Source: Letharia columbiana (Eukaryota; Ascomycota; Lecanoromycetes; Lecanorales; Parmeliaceae). From it: a stretch of DNA of 64,000 nt. The translations under genes were made by a program, and so were the position numbers. The notes beneath the pieces are model-generated. The model did no database searches. It saw only the letters and a program-made list of their open reading frames with translations, and had not been told where the DNA came from. Shown here in pieces: positions 47,274-58,210 of the stretch. Within the stretch, counting starts at the first letter, position 1. Each line of letters begins with the position of its first letter. The DNA is taken from the NCBI RefSeq assembly GCF_014066305.1, contig NW_023501166.1:95572-159571 (forward strand), written 5' to 3'.

Positions 47274-48851
47274 TTGGTGGATCAGGTGTGTTCATGGTTG
47301 CTGGAGTGGAAGGTCCGCAGCCTATCGTTTGATAGGGTTTGTGGATGGATGATGCTTGGCGAGATTGTAGGATTTGCTTCTCGGTTGATGAGGAAAAACA
47401 TTGGGAGAGAGAGGATAGAGTGGATGTTTAACTGCTAGCGGTGTTTGTTTGCGTGGTGGAGATGGGGTTGTGAGCTGGTCGCAGAGCGAATGGTTGTAAT
47501 AGTGTCATGTTTTAAACAGGATTTACTGGAAGAAACGTGATCTCTTATTCAACGCAGATCCTGGACCTGTGAAAATCATGTTCCTACTCCCGTACGTGCT
47601 TCTTGCATCTTTGCAGATAAATAAGCCAACAGGCTCCTGGATTATCATGTGGAGCAGATTTTGTCCATAAAAGTGCAGCGTTGCGTGCTTCGTAGATAAC
47701 GGCTCTTGCCAATTGTCGACATCGTATCTAGAAAGGCCTGTGGATTCGCTGAGAGATAACCCACTGTAGACTGATTCAAAACAGGCGCATCGGGTTTGAT
47801 GCGTACTCTAAAGATGCCCTGCTGCATGCTTCCATGATCATGTTTCTCGTCGTCTTTCAGATACCTTTCTGGGACAGCTCAGAAATTTAGCTAATGGACA
47901 GCCCACTATTAAATTGGTAACGCAGGTGAAGTGCAATCAATGCATACAGATACCGTATTGCATGATGCCCTCATGCATTTCTCGCTGGTACTCGAGGTCG
48001 CGCCCCACAAACGTCCAAAGACTCGCTGGAAAATACCCAGTTGGAAACTTCGTACCAGTCTGACCTTTCCTGTGTAGGACTCCAGAACACCTCGCCCTAT
48101 CTTGAAGGGCCATCGAATATATAGTCAGTCCAATGTCTCCAAATATTCGTGTCGCTCCAAAGCCTCAGCCGTGCATGCTTTGCATAAACCGCGTCGCTTT
48201 AAGCTTTGAATGGGTTCCCATGTTAAAGAGCTTCATTAGATCTACGTCAGCTTTCAGTACTTGATTATCCCAGCCGGCTACCTTATCTAGTAGCTTGGGG
48301 CTTCCGAGCTTAAGCTTGGGAATGTCCCAGAAGGGTAGATGGCTTTGACTATTTTCAGACGGGCTTCATTGAAAAGCGCATCAAACAGCATTTTTCACTT
48401 GTAACCACGATTGTTGAGGATGGAGAAATATGTAACCTAGTCGTGCCACTTCGATGTTCGGCGCGCGCTTGTGGCGGCTAAACTGCTTACACCAAGATAA
48501 AGGAGCAAGAAACTAAGTTTGTCCCTCTTAATATTGTCACGTCTTAATATTGTCCGAAGAAAGATGCTTTATTAGCTATTTCAAGAAGTTGACCGACCCT
48601 CTCTATCGTCAATGGAACAACAAACACTCGCGTTGAGGGCCATGGTTGACGAACATGACTCCTTGAAAGAGTTCGATTGTGGACGAGGCCTAGTCTCAGG
48701 TAGGTTGTCTTCCTATTTTTGTCCGAAGAGTGACGGGGAAGCTGTCTACATAAACCATGATAAAACCTTCTCAGTCTCGACAGACACAACCATCTCTCCA
48801 TCCAATCTATTAATTTCAAGTTCTACATCTGCCGTACAACTCAAGCCCGTC
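47274..48851. other. intergenic region, no supported gene
   Basis: No gene is supported in about 1.6 kb. A frame open upstream of the secreted-protein start (from 48612) is in frame with it, but the signal-peptide Met at 48852 is the more sensible start. Confidence 0.45.
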
Positions 48852-49339
48852 ATGCATTCCCTCACTCTTGTGAGTTCCATCCTTTTGGCATTGAGTGCCG
48901 GCACTCTCGCCCAGAATACCTCAGCATCAAACAAAGCTTCCAACATGATCATCACCGTCTCGGACGGCTTGAACTGCAACCAAAATGGGACCGGCATCAA
49001 CTTCACTACACCGCTGCTTTACAACGTACAAACAACCAACTTCGACAACAACTCCATGCAAATCTTATCCTACTCCCTCAGCCGAGCTACCACCCTCCAG
49101 GAACAGCTCGACTTCAGCGGACCCACAAGGGGTATGGGCACTGTCAACGGCGACCCAGAGCAGTGCACGTTGTTCCACGAAACGACGAGCCCGAATTCGA
49201 ATGGTAATACTTTGGTCGCGAACCAGTGTTATGGTCTCCTCCTGGGGCCAGCAGAGGTGAGTATCCTTTCACACGGACACCTTGTGCGGCAGCTACTGAT
49301 TGTTCCTCACAGTGCCTCAGATTCTTTGTACACAGTTAG
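48852..49339 (+). CDS. small secreted protein, 143 aa
   Basis: The first ~20 residues (MHSLTLVSSILLALSAGTLA) form a clear signal peptide with small residues before the predicted cleavage. The mature part is Asn/Thr/Ser-rich with several NxS/T glycosylation sites and four cysteines (LNCNQNG, EQCTLF, NQCYGLLLG and AECLRFF). One intron (49257-49312) joins exon 2, nine codons that supply the last Cys and the stop. I recognise no family. A short, cysteine-containing secreted protein in a gene-poor neighbourhood could act in the cell wall or toward a host, but that is inference. An in-frame upstream extension to 48612 would hide the signal peptide, so I prefer this start. Confidence 0.7.
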
Positions 49340-50087
49340 CCGTGCAAGGGACCAATGACAATTTGTTGCCCTATGTTTGGTACCGTTTTGATATTTTCGA
49401 GGTCTCTACGCAATGGTACAAAGTAATAGTGGTGGAAGTAATGGCATGGTACGTTTTGAAGTAAGGTGATAATGATACGAGACAGTCAGACTGAGTAGGA
49501 AGCTTTATACATACTTAGCGTGTTCAAAAAAATGTCGATAAAATGGCATCTGCGTCGGGTTCCCCCCCCCAACCTGTTGCAATGTAAATTGAATCTGGAT
49601 GAACTTTGACGCTTCTTGCGCAGTTTCTGTTTGGCGTATTCATAAATCCTGAAACGCTTGACATCGTCACTTGTCACCCGCACCGGCGTTATAACTGCGT
49701 GATTACTATAGATAGGTGGAGGGCGATCCGACGCAGATGCCAAGAGATCGAAATCTTTTGATATTCTAAAACTGTTGGCATTCCCCGGAAGCCCCCTTGG
49801 GTACCTGTCACCCCCCCGGCTCAACTGAAGGGAAGGATGAACCATTCGTACTTCAAAACTTTCTGTCTAGTCGTTTTTGTCTGCCATACCGTCCTTGTCT
49901 CAGCCAAGTACACAGTACTCCGGGTTGTTCGACATCCGTCGCACAATTGCTCATTCGCATTCAAATCTCGTCCGCAACCCGACCATCCCCCCCCTTCCAG
50001 GACGTCAATATAGATTCGGCTTTCGCAAGTCCAGAACTTGTCTGTAAGCTCACTCTCGTCCGCTGCTCCTTTTCTTGATCCTTCAAA
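49340..50087. other. intergenic region with one doubtful minus-strand frame
   Basis: A minus-strand ATG frame at 49486-49845 (119 codons) reads protein-like in part (VTSDDVKRFRIYEYAKQKLR), but it lacks splice partners and a recognisable family. C-runs occur near 49561 and 49811. Confidence 0.35.
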
Positions 50088-50946
50088 ATGCCAGGCGATA
50101 GTGGCACGATCGAGAAGTTGCCAAAGGAGTTTCTCCTACGGATCTTAAGATATCTGTATCCTCCAGCTGCATTCCAACCCTTTGACGTGGAGTCGAATTG
50201 TCAGGAAGACGGCGCCTGGCATGATAGGCTGCTAAGCGCTCATTTCGATATCGTGAGCGTCTCCGCGGTTTCCCGCTTGTTCCATGCTCTATCAGTCAGC
50301 TTCGCAACAAAGCCACTCTCGACTCCTCACCGAAGAAAAGAAAAATGACCTCATACTCCGTGCAGTGAATGAATTCAGTCTGGCTTACGTCGAAAATACG
50401 GGCATGATGCGCAGGCTGGAACGGGACTACCACCGTAGCAGTTGGGGATCCAGCAAGACCTTGGCCACAGGAGTTTCATTCAGACAGGTCTTCCAGGCAG
50501 GAATGCGTGCGATTACAAGCAATATTGTTGCCAAAGAATGAGTTGGCTTGATGTCGGATACAATCACACACGTCGAGCAATACGGTGCAGGCAGATTCTT
50601 CGACGCCCTGGAAAACTCGTGAGAGACGGTCACATCTCGCGCTTTGGGGTTGGAAAGGATGAGTGGCTCGTGAGGTGGTTGGCGGTACTCGAGACGCGAG
50701 AGCAGCTGCCGCTTCAAGTCCTTGCGTTGACGGTGTAGGCTGGGATTCCGTTGCGAGCCGGTGAGAGGAAGGATACCTGCGGGGAGAAAGTTGTATTCGA
50801 TCACTTGCAACAACGCAACCACCCAGTCCACTCCAGCTCCGACCTGTCGAATCTGCGGGAGTTATAGCAGTCAAGACAGAAAGGAGATAGATGAATTGGG
50901 CGTCTCCTGGGTACAGAAGCTTCCCCGAGTCGAAGAGCAAATCTAG
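50088..50946 (+). pseudogene. F-box-like gene, broken
   Basis: Starts MPGDSGTIEKLPKEFLLRIL, an F-box-like beginning, and runs to LFHALSVSF. The sensible reading then moves to another frame (LLTEEKKNDLILRAVNEFSL, then RRLERDYHRSSWGSSK, ending SNIVAKE). After a TGA it continues in the same frame with VEQYGAGRFFDALENS, meets further stops, and ends with TCRICGSYSSQDRKEIDELG. Coding-like sequence on both sides of a frame change and several stops suggests decay. A hidden intron could explain the first break (possible GTGAGC donor at 50252), but not the later stops. Confidence 0.45.
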
Positions 50947-51675
50947 TGGCCCTTCATCGAAAATTTCGCACTTGTCTTCTCAGCTCGAACTGACTCTGTC
51001 GTAATTGATCTCATCCCTCCAACGCCCTAATGTGTGCATCCTGCAAATCCCGGTGAGGATGGAATGAGGCTTTGCTTATCTCTGTTCGACGAGTAGTCGC
51101 GATGGGACTTCACTAATAGACAAACGCTGATGCAGATGTACGCGAGAACGTCACGGAGGAGCGCGGGAGGTGGAGGGTTGGTATCAGAATAAGAGAAGAC
51201 AAAGAAAGGATTTTGCACAGTGAATCAGTTGAATCTAGATTGAAGGCTCTGGAGAACCACGCACTGTGTTTTTGAATAGAACAAGGGAATGTGGGAAGAT
51301 TGCCTGTTGTTACGGCATTTGCCCCCGACACGTTTGAGCAAAGTATTAGGCGCTCTCTCCCTCCATCAAAGCCTCCGTTTGGATCGAAATCAAGCGGGCT
51401 CTCCATAAACAAGGTTTCGCTGCCAGCTCCCGCGCAAACCCCTCTATTCAATCCATAAATGGTCTGCTGCCGTTCTGGTAGCCCATTGAAAAGCTTTGCT
51501 CGTTTGACTTATCGCCAGAGGACGGCAACAGAAAAAATCGCAATGAAACAGTCGCTGCACTGATGTTGCTATCAGAACCGGTGATTCAATAAGAGATCGA
51601 AGTCATGGTCTCCTTCCGCGTCATCTTGCATCCATACGTTAGCCACCCAGTCACCCTAGAATCTCGGATGAAAAC
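50947..51675. other. intergenic region, no supported gene
   Basis: No gene is supported. The 3' end of the minus-strand F-box-like gene probably lies near 51590-51675, where a minus-strand exon ending QDDAEGDHDFDLLLN can be read but not joined in phase. Confidence 0.35.
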
Positions 51676-52143
51676 CTACCATAGCTCTCCACGTGCTCTC
51701 TTCCTCATCTCTTCCTCTTCGTCTTCAAAGATAGGCTCCAGAAAGCGGCCGTAGACCTCTTCACGTTCATCCACCGCCCGCACAACCATTTCCCACGTCA
51801 GACAATCAGCCGAAGCCTGAGTCGTTGAAGACAGAAGCGATGTGCCCTTGGCACGCATGACCAATATATCCCAAGATACTTCACGCAAACGATGACTGCC
51901 AGCCACAATCCCCTGCATAACCAGGTCTGCCTTTCGCAGTGCTGCCCAGTACTGGCAGGAACGATCGGACTCGGTATACGATACGCATCTTGAGGGTTTC
52001 CAACCGGGCGTCTGGTAGGAGTGCGGGGGGTGAAGCGTTTCGTCTGCAAGGGTATATGCCGCCAAATCATCCCAGGCGCCAGGTGGGTTTAGGTCTTTGA
52101 GCACCTGGAGGAGAATCTCGTTGGGGGGAGATTCGAGAGACAT
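51676..52143 (-). CDS. F-box-like protein, first exon
   Basis: A 155-codon frame from a clear ATG: MSLESPPNEILLQVLKDLNP is an F-box-like start. Helical sequence follows (ALRKADLVMQGIVAGSHRLR) and then a Glu-rich segment (EPIFEDEEEEMRKRARG). A GTAGGT donor lies at the end (about 51679), so at least one more exon is likely. The candidate downstream exon (about 51590-51655, acidic) is not in phase with any acceptor I can find. It shares the layout of the broken plus-strand F-box-like gene 1 kb away, so the two may be diverged inverted paralogues. Function beyond probable Skp1 binding is unknown. Confidence 0.5.
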   Translation of the reverse strand: MSLESPPNEILLQVLKDLNPPGAWDDLAAYTLADETLHPPHSYQTPGWKPSRCVSYTESDRSCQYWAALRKADLVMQGIVAGSHRLREVSWDILVMRAKGTSLLSSTTQASADCLTWEMVVRAVDEREEVYGRFLEPIFEDEEEEMRKRARGELW

Positions 52144-53100
52144 GGTGGGTGGTAGTAGGACGAAGAGCGGTGGAAAGGCGATGTCTAGGGTATGACTTTA
52201 AGAGGTATGTTGCTTCCGTGGAGTGTGAACCATACACTTGGGAGGAGGTTTGATTGGAAGACACGACAGAGCGGTACAGCTGTGACGATCGGGTTGACTG
52301 TATGAGTTGCGTTGGTCGTTACTCATGCACCAACACAACGTGAGTCATACACTCACAGTGAAATAGCAGAACGACAAAGGAGAGCGGAAGGTGTAACTAT
52401 TAGACTGATGGCAAAGTGTTATTAGCACGTGCAAGGTGCGGATCCTGCATGAGAGTGCCGAGACAAGAAGCGTGTAACGCGCATACTAGCCTCGCCAGGT
52501 AGCAGACAGGTATAAGTCATACCTTAGATACGTAGTTGAAAGATCCTGGCAGGACAAACACGAATGCAATACAGTAATGCTTTAGTCAAGAGATTCAAGC
52601 ACAAATACTGAAGGACTTTGATCGTTTACACATGTGCATGCATTCCGGATCATTCTTCTCTAAGCCATTCATGACCAGGGCTGCGACTTTCTTGGTTTCT
52701 CTCTTTCAGAGGGTTCCAAATACGACAAGCATGGGCTTTCACAGGTCTCTACCCCTACCTCTCCCTTGCTATGATTGATCTCCTCGTTTACTCGCAACGA
52801 GCTAGCAGTCGATTCTGTCGTAGCTAGTCGAACTTCCAAGTCCATCGTGATGAGCGTAGGCCTAGGAAGTCCAGGCGATGTGCTCAGAGGGTAACAAACA
52901 GGTGCTTGCTCACGTGCTCACGCAATGATGCTTGATGGCTGTAGTATGGAGAATGTAATGCGCTTGGCAGCAGCCGATCGCTTATCTGCGCACTAGGCGA
53001 GCGCCTACCACGTCTAATCAACCCGTTCGAGGTCATCGAAATATCCCGCTGCAAGCCATGGCCTTCGTCTTGCGCTTCCATTGCCACCGAGCTTGTTGCA
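52144..53100. other. intergenic region, no supported gene
   Basis: No gene is supported in this stretch. The repeat module of the three-gene family starts at its right end. Confidence 0.45.
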
Positions 53101-53322
53101 TCAGACGAGAGTGTGATGTGGCTTGGGAGGCCGAAGCTACATCATTTGATTATGTAAACCATTGAGTTTATTTAAAATTGGTAGAAGGGAATATGTTCTC
53201 GGCGGAGGGGGCATGCATGTAAAAATGAAAACTACTACTCTAAAAGTGTGTCTTGGCGAGAGATGCCAGCAACGCATGATAAGTACTTTTACACTGTACC
53301 CAACAAGCAATATTAGTCGGGG
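53101..53322 (-). repeat. 3' flanking repeat module of family gene A
   Basis: This stretch matches, with scattered differences, the flank at about 55120-55331 beyond gene B. Shared blocks include gggaggccgaagctac, ggcggagg, atgccagcaa, gcatgata and caagcaatattagtcggggctaa. It contains the stem-loop at 53299-53322. It lies downstream of gene A on that gene's strand, at its expected 3' end. Confidence 0.7.
53299..53322 (-). promoter_or_regulatory. conserved 3' stem-loop, copy A
   Basis: On the minus strand (sense for gene A) CCCGAC and GTTGGG pair around an 11-nt loop TAATATTGCTT. One position is a G-U pair where copy B has G-C. It lies about 160-183 nt after the stop codon of gene A. Upstream of it are the family blocks caaagacactctttt, cttgcgattt and gttagc. 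An RNA 3'-end or stability element is inferred from conservation and position only. Confidence 0.55.
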
Positions 53323-53481
53323 CTAACAGTTAAATCGCAAGCCAAATTGAGACATGAAAAGAGTGTCTTTGCCGAAAATCAGAAAAACAAAACCCTCAAC
53401 GCTGGCCCGTGCATGCGTTTGCAAATCAAATAATCCGTCTCACTCGCATCCCCCGAGTCTCACTGTCTTCTTCCACACTAC

Positions 53482-54404
53482 TCATTCGACCTCCTCTGGT
53501 ATTAAAGCTGGGTTCATCAAAAGTCCCAATTTGGTACACTCCCGATGTAGAAGATCAGCCTTGCGTCCAAAGTGTGTTGCGTGTTTGTCATCCCTCAATG
53601 CATTACTCACCATCCTGGAGGTCCAGTTGGCTGGATCTGCCAGGGTTACGTAGGGCTCGAATCTCTGGTCAATGCGAATGTCGATGTTGTAATGGTGGCC
53701 AACCATTGTTACAACATCCCACTCGGTCGGTAGGTCGCCTTCGTCGTCCGTGCACTCATTACAGAGCCAGTGAATGAGGTAAAGTTGGTCATCCCGACAC
53801 TCTTCACCGTCGATGGTCGGTCGTTTCCTGTACCCAAAAGCGTACAGCGACCGCGTCCACCACAAGACATTCAGCCTCCCTTCACTGCAAGGCAGCAAAA
53901 CGACAAGTCAGCAAACATCTTTCCACAAAATCACATCCCGACTTACAATCCAATGAGATTCTGCGCTCTACTCTGGGCGCCGGGAGTCACCTTGAGAAAG
54001 TGTTGGAAACAGATTTCGGCCAGTCTTTTTAAGTCTTGTTTCTTCTGCTCGTCCAGAAAGTTGAGTACCCGTGTCGTGTTTTCAGCATCAGAGCTCTCCA
54101 ATCGGTCGAATAGTCGAAGACGGTGTAGCGCGTGGAAGATCTGGTCGGGGTAGAAGATGTGCAATATGCCTTCGAGCTCTTCCAAAGTCAATAATCTTCC
54201 ATCAGGCCGAACCCACCAGTAGCTAGCGAAGGCGATGGAGAATATGGGAACAGGCATGTGAGAGACGGAAAGCAATGGCATGTCAGACGTCATCAAAGGG
54301 ACCTCTGGGAGCGCTGGTAGCTGTTCCCCAGCGCCGCTCGACACTTGTACTAACGACCATATGAGCTGCTGCGTTGCCTCTCGCGTTGTAACTATGGGTC
54401 CCAT
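53482..54404 (-). CDS. three-gene-family protein A (short form, no Lys/Gly tail)
   Basis: Unknown protein of 286 residues, two exons, intron 53885-53946. The start at 54404 is chosen because its surroundings align with the starts of genes B and C (cacttcatctatcgtattcg upstream); an ATG at 54455 lies in the shared leader. Exon 1 has PDGRLLTLEELEGILHIF and RLRLFDRLESSD, ends AQSRAQNLIGF, and breaks in phase 2, exactly as in B and C. Exon 2 has VVTMVGHHYNIDIRIDQRF then YVTLADPANW, comparable with gene C's HYYNW...SVTFADP. The third exon of B and C is missing and the shared 3' flank follows about 40 nt after the stop. No signal peptide or membrane segment is evident. Function unknown. Confidence 0.7.
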
Positions 54405-54529
54405 TATGGTGCCGAGGTTTTTGCTCTCGAATACGATAGATGAAGTGTCCGTCACCAGGAAATGGGTCGATCAAGGATAATGATACGTGGATCTCAGAAT
54501 GGAGAGGGCGAGGAAGACTTTTGGGGAGA

Positions 54530-54775
54530 GAATCAGCAGATGAAGGATTATACTGAAGGTGTCTTATCAACAATCTGTGAGCCGATGAAAGAATGTACGA
54601 AAGATGTCTTACGGGGAGTGTCTGTGTGTGAGCAGATAAAAGAATGTATTGCAGGTGTCTTATGAGAAGTGTGTTCTTGTGAGGAACTTGTGGGCAGATA
54701 GAGGAATGAACTGAAGATATGCTGTGAGAAGGAAAACAGCAGATGAAGAGAAAGGCCCCATTTATGGAAAAAGGC
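54530..54775 (-). promoter_or_regulatory. gene A leader: imperfect ~44-bp tandem repeats and TATA-like box
   Basis: On the minus strand, downstream of a TATA-like CCATAAATGG (about 54760-54769), a repeat of the general form cataagacacctt, cagtacattc, tttcatctgc, tcacacac occurs about four to five times with substitutions and small gaps. The same arrangement precedes genes B and C. The distance from the TATA-like box to the ATG is about 360 bp. It probably forms the promoter and 5' leader. Confidence 0.6.
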
Positions 54776-54846
54776 AGATATGTCCATCCTTCCTCTAACC
54801 TTTTTGAGGGAGTATATTTTATTTTAGATGTGTGATAGGCAAAATA

Positions 54847-55210
54847 TCTACGGCGGAGGTAGTCAATAAAGGTGCAACGTTTCAGCTGCTCAATTCTACC
54901 AATTTTAGTTTCGAGATTGTTATATTAGAGGGCGAGGGTGAGATATGCCGTGGGAGATTGAAGCTACTTTCTTTGACACTTTGAATTGTTACAGTTGTCT
55001 GAGATTGATAGAGGGGTATGTGCTCTAGGCAGAGGTGGTCGACAAAGGTGGAACGTTTCAGATGCTCAATTGTACCAACTTTAGTCTAGATATTGTTACA
55101 TCAGAGGGCGAGGGTGAGATGTGCCGTGGGAGGCCGAAGCTACTTCCTTTGATACTTTGAATTGATACTTTGAATCGTTACAATCGTTTGATATTGGTAG
55201 AGGGAATTGT
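54847..55210. repeat. two tandem copies of a ~176-bp unit
   Basis: Copy 1 (about 54847-55020) and copy 2 (about 55023-55200) share cggaggt, aaaggtg.aacgtttcag, tgctcaatt, taccaa, tttagt, attgttat/aca, gagggcgagggtgaga, tgccgtgggag, aagctact and actttgaattg, in order. A partial third copy continues into the gene B flank and another lies at about 53101-53215. No coding frame is present. The units separate genes A and B and are probably duplicated 3' or promoter flank. Confidence 0.75.
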
Positions 55211-55307
55211 GTTCTGGGCGGAGGTGACAAGCATATATGTCGACTGAAACTAGAATCATCTCTTGGCAAGAAATGCCAGCAATGCATGATACTCTATTAA
55301 CGCTATA

Positions 55308-55331
55308 CCCGACAAGCAATATTAGTCGGGG
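55308..55331 (-). promoter_or_regulatory. conserved 3' stem-loop, copy B
   Basis: On the minus strand CCCGAC pairs perfectly with GTCGGG around the loop TAATATTGCTT. It lies 76-99 nt after the stop of gene B and is preceded by tttcagcttgcgatttgaat, as in gene C. Same candidate RNA element as at genes A and C. Confidence 0.6.
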
Positions 55332-55406
55332 CTAAAAATTCAAATCGCAAGCTGAAATTCCGTTTTCATATCTTCGTCTCACCCCACCCGTATCTCCCTC
55401 ATCTCA

Positions 55407-56670
55407 CTATTTTCCACTACGACGGGGTTTTTTTGGAGCCTTTCCTTTCCCCTTCCCAGATGTGTCTCCTGGTGACTCAGAACTAGACTCATATGCCCTC
55501 GCCTTGCCCTTGCCCTGGATGGTGCTGTCTGGCTCCTTGCTTCCGCTTGGACTGGGGGTGGACAGAACATTGTGGGGATAGAATGGCTGTTTTGCCTTTT
55601 CCCTTCGCCCTTCCTGTTCCTCCTCTTCTTCGTTTGACTCTTCCTCTTCTTCGCTTGACCCTTTCTCTTCTTCCCTGCCTTGCTCTTCCGTGGAGGGACC
55701 TGACAGAGGATCATGGATGTTTGAGCGATGCGGACCTCCTCGGGTAGGCTGGCCCGAAGCTGAAGCGGTTGCTGTTAAGGTGGAGGACCTCATTGTTTCG
55801 GTGACAGCTGCAATAGGATCGCTTTTGGATCAACTTGTAAGCATATTCTCCTCTGCGCCAATAGAACATGGATCATCTTACGGGGGTAGTCTAAGCTTAG
55901 GTAATGGAAACCCCTTGTCTTGTGTATATCGCACATGCATCCCATGAGCCTTGTTCGCAAAGTGAAGCAGAATTGCTCTGTCCATCATAACCCCAGCCAC
56001 CGCTTTGGTGATATCTTTTTCTGGTGTTGCTAATAACTCGAATACACGAATTGAACCGGCCTCGACTTTGAACACATAAATTCGGGCAACTTGTATGGCC
56101 ACAAATTCGCTTATGTGGTTGTCTTCGTCGTCGCGGCAAAAATGGTATAAAGGGTATAGGATGCAGAGCTGTTCAAACCGGATTCTTTTTTGGTTCCATT
56201 CAGGCATGACAAAGAACCGCATTGGCAGTCTCTTTAGTCTATGATCCAGCAAAAAGAAGAATTCAGCGATGTAACAGTTGGCAGAATCATGTCTGGACTT
56301 ACAGCCCCTCGAGAATCTCGATTCTGTCTGTAGCATCCCCGCCCTTTGCCTCGTCTTTTGCCCTCCATGTCTCAAGTAGGTTTCCGACTTCGTCCTTTAG
56401 GTCTTGTTGGTGTTGATCGTCTTGCTCGACCAAAGCTCTGATTTTGATTGTCAATGGATCTTTGGGGTCGTCGAAATGTTCCAACAACTTGGAACTGGGG
56501 GGAGAGTCGTCTAGGTCGCACATGATGCTGATTATCCCAAAGACCTCGGGTTGAACTAGAGGCCTTCCCCTAAGATCGAACCGATTGTTGGCAACGAAGA
56601 TACGTTCGAGCTGGTTAGTGGAGATGGTTTGACCGCCCGCGGACGGCACATATCCGGGCTTTTTCGGCAT
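55407..56670 (-). CDS. three-gene-family protein B
   Basis: Unknown protein of 379 residues in three exons (introns 56239-56302 and 55822-55881). Exon 1 begins MPKKPGYVPSAGGQ; it has GRPLVQPEVFGIISIM and LLEHFDDPKDPLTIKIRALV, comparable with gene C's LLERFDNPTDGITIAFRRV, and ends in phase 2 after ILEGL. Exon 2 is acidic and aromatic (LYPLYHFCRDDEDNHISEF). Exon 3 starts near TLTATASASG, like gene C's LTATASSSS. It has a long Glu-rich run and ends with GKGKARAYESSSESPG then GKGKGKAPKKPRRSGK. This tail, shared with gene C, is basic and disordered and could be nuclear or nucleic-acid binding; that is inference. No recognised domain. Confidence 0.72.
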
Positions 56671-56789
56671 GTTGGCAGAGATATCGTTTGAATAAGATGG
56701 ATGAATTGCCGATCTTCAGGGAAAGGAATTGGTCAAAGAGGATGGTGTGCGGAACTTTGATAATGAGAGGGTGTGCTTTGTGTCGAAGG

Positions 56790-57030
56790 TGGCTTTTGGA
56801 GGAGAGAATCAACAGATGAAAGAACGTGCTAATTTTTTTATGAGGAGAGCAACAACTGACAGAAAGATTTTTTGAAGGTGTCTTATGAGGGGTGTGTGGG
56901 TAGGTGAGAGAAAGTGCTGATGTTGTATCATGAGGAGTGCGGGAACAAATGAAAGAGTGTGCTGAACTTGTTCGATGAGGAGTATGAAGAGAAAAACAGA
57001 AGATGGAGGGAAGGAGTCCAGCTTTTATAA
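56790..57030 (-). promoter_or_regulatory. gene B leader: imperfect ~44-bp tandem repeats and TATA box
   Basis: A TATA box, TTATAAAAGC, lies at 57021-57030 on the minus strand, about 350 bp before the ATG. It is followed by about five imperfect units such as actcctcat, gaacaagttcag, cacactctttcattt and cccctcataagacacc. It aligns in layout with the leaders of genes A and C and shares the end cttattc.aacga.atctctgcc with gene C. Confidence 0.65.
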
Positions 57031-58210
57031 GAGAAAGACAGACATACTGTCTCACCATCCCCTCCATAGTTCCCTCGGCACTTGCACGATGTTCAGAGTA
57101 CGAGGATTCTGAGACAGTGCAGCCATGGAACTCGCCCTTTTTCGAAGGCAGAGGCGTCCAAATGGGAGGCTGCATGCTCAGAGAGACATCACTGTTTGAG
57201 ACCTGATGTGTATTCGAGTCTCTGAGGTTGCAAGAGCATGTCTCAGGCTCCCAGATGACAGAGATGCGGTATTATGATTGGTGACAGAGAAAATTTCGAA
57301 GCCTAGAGTGGGTCTGTATCTGAGAGCTGAGGTGTTTGAGCCTCCGAAGTTGCAGGAGCGTTTCTCAGTTTCCCTGGCGAAGGAAATGAGGCAAAGCTGT
57401 TGCCGAAGGAGAGGGTGCCCCAGCCTAGAGTGGGTCTGCATGTTTGTAATGTGGGTCTGGAAAGCATGTGCGGCTGCCGGCGTGCCAAAGCCTGCCGCAA
57501 AAATTGCCCTGACATGCCGAGATGGTTCGCTACTGGTCCTCGAAACCATACCGCTGCCTAGTGTATGCCCGTCTGGGGCTGCTCCTGTGACAGCATCCAT
57601 GAGCACATCAGGCGAGGACGCAAGAAACCGACCGTACAAAAGCTCGGCCTCGAAGGTTTTCCTGTTTCAAAATTGTCGCCCAACAGTCATTTGCCACGAT
57701 CTCCTCAACGATACCACTACCCTGGTGTTTTATTTTTCTATCCCCGGCCGCTGTGACAGAGTTCCTTGTGCCTCAGCCGTGGGCGTCAATGCGAAGACAC
57801 AAACGCGGTGTCGCAGCGTGGTTGGAGTAGATCTGCCACCCATAGACGCTGTCTCCAAAGTGCATCGGAACCTCGGCGTAAAGAGCGCGGCATGGCCTCG
57901 AAAGGTTGCCCGAACTCGAAACGTTGCGATTAAAACATTTGGCGCTGATGCATTATGTGCCAAGAACTTAGAAATGGGCATGAATCGCTGAAACATTTAG
58001 AATCAAGGTGACCAAATCGCGGCGCCATTTCCGTCAAACAATTGACCAAGCATCCGAAACAAAATTGGTACAATTCGGCAGCTCAAACGTTCCGCCTTTA
58101 TCGACCACCTCCGCCGAAGAAGTTTTACCTCCTACACACTTCAAACAGGATATGCTCCCTCCAAAAAGTGTCAGGGGTAGAATAGACAAGGCAGCAAATC
58201 AGTGTTCTCT
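57031..58210. other. shared promoter region between divergent genes B and C
   Basis: About 1.2 kb lies between the two TATA boxes. It holds imperfect direct repeats: one of ~60 bp (about 57203-57265 and 57327-57388, sharing gaggttgcaagagc/gaagttgcaggagc), and GCCTAGAGTGGGTCTG at 57301 and 57423. Long frames on both strands exist but start with TTG, not ATG, and match nothing I know. Confidence 0.45.

Noticed and set aside
57178..57639. Minus-strand open frame (153 codons) opposite the previous one
   Set aside because: No ATG start and no family resemblance; open because the region carries in-frame repeats.
57278..57991. Long plus-strand open frame (237 codons) between family genes B and C
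   Set aside because: It begins at TTG, its first ATG is far inside, composition is Cys/Arg/Val-rich without domain resemblance, and the opposite strand is also open over much of it. It overlaps the shared promoter region.
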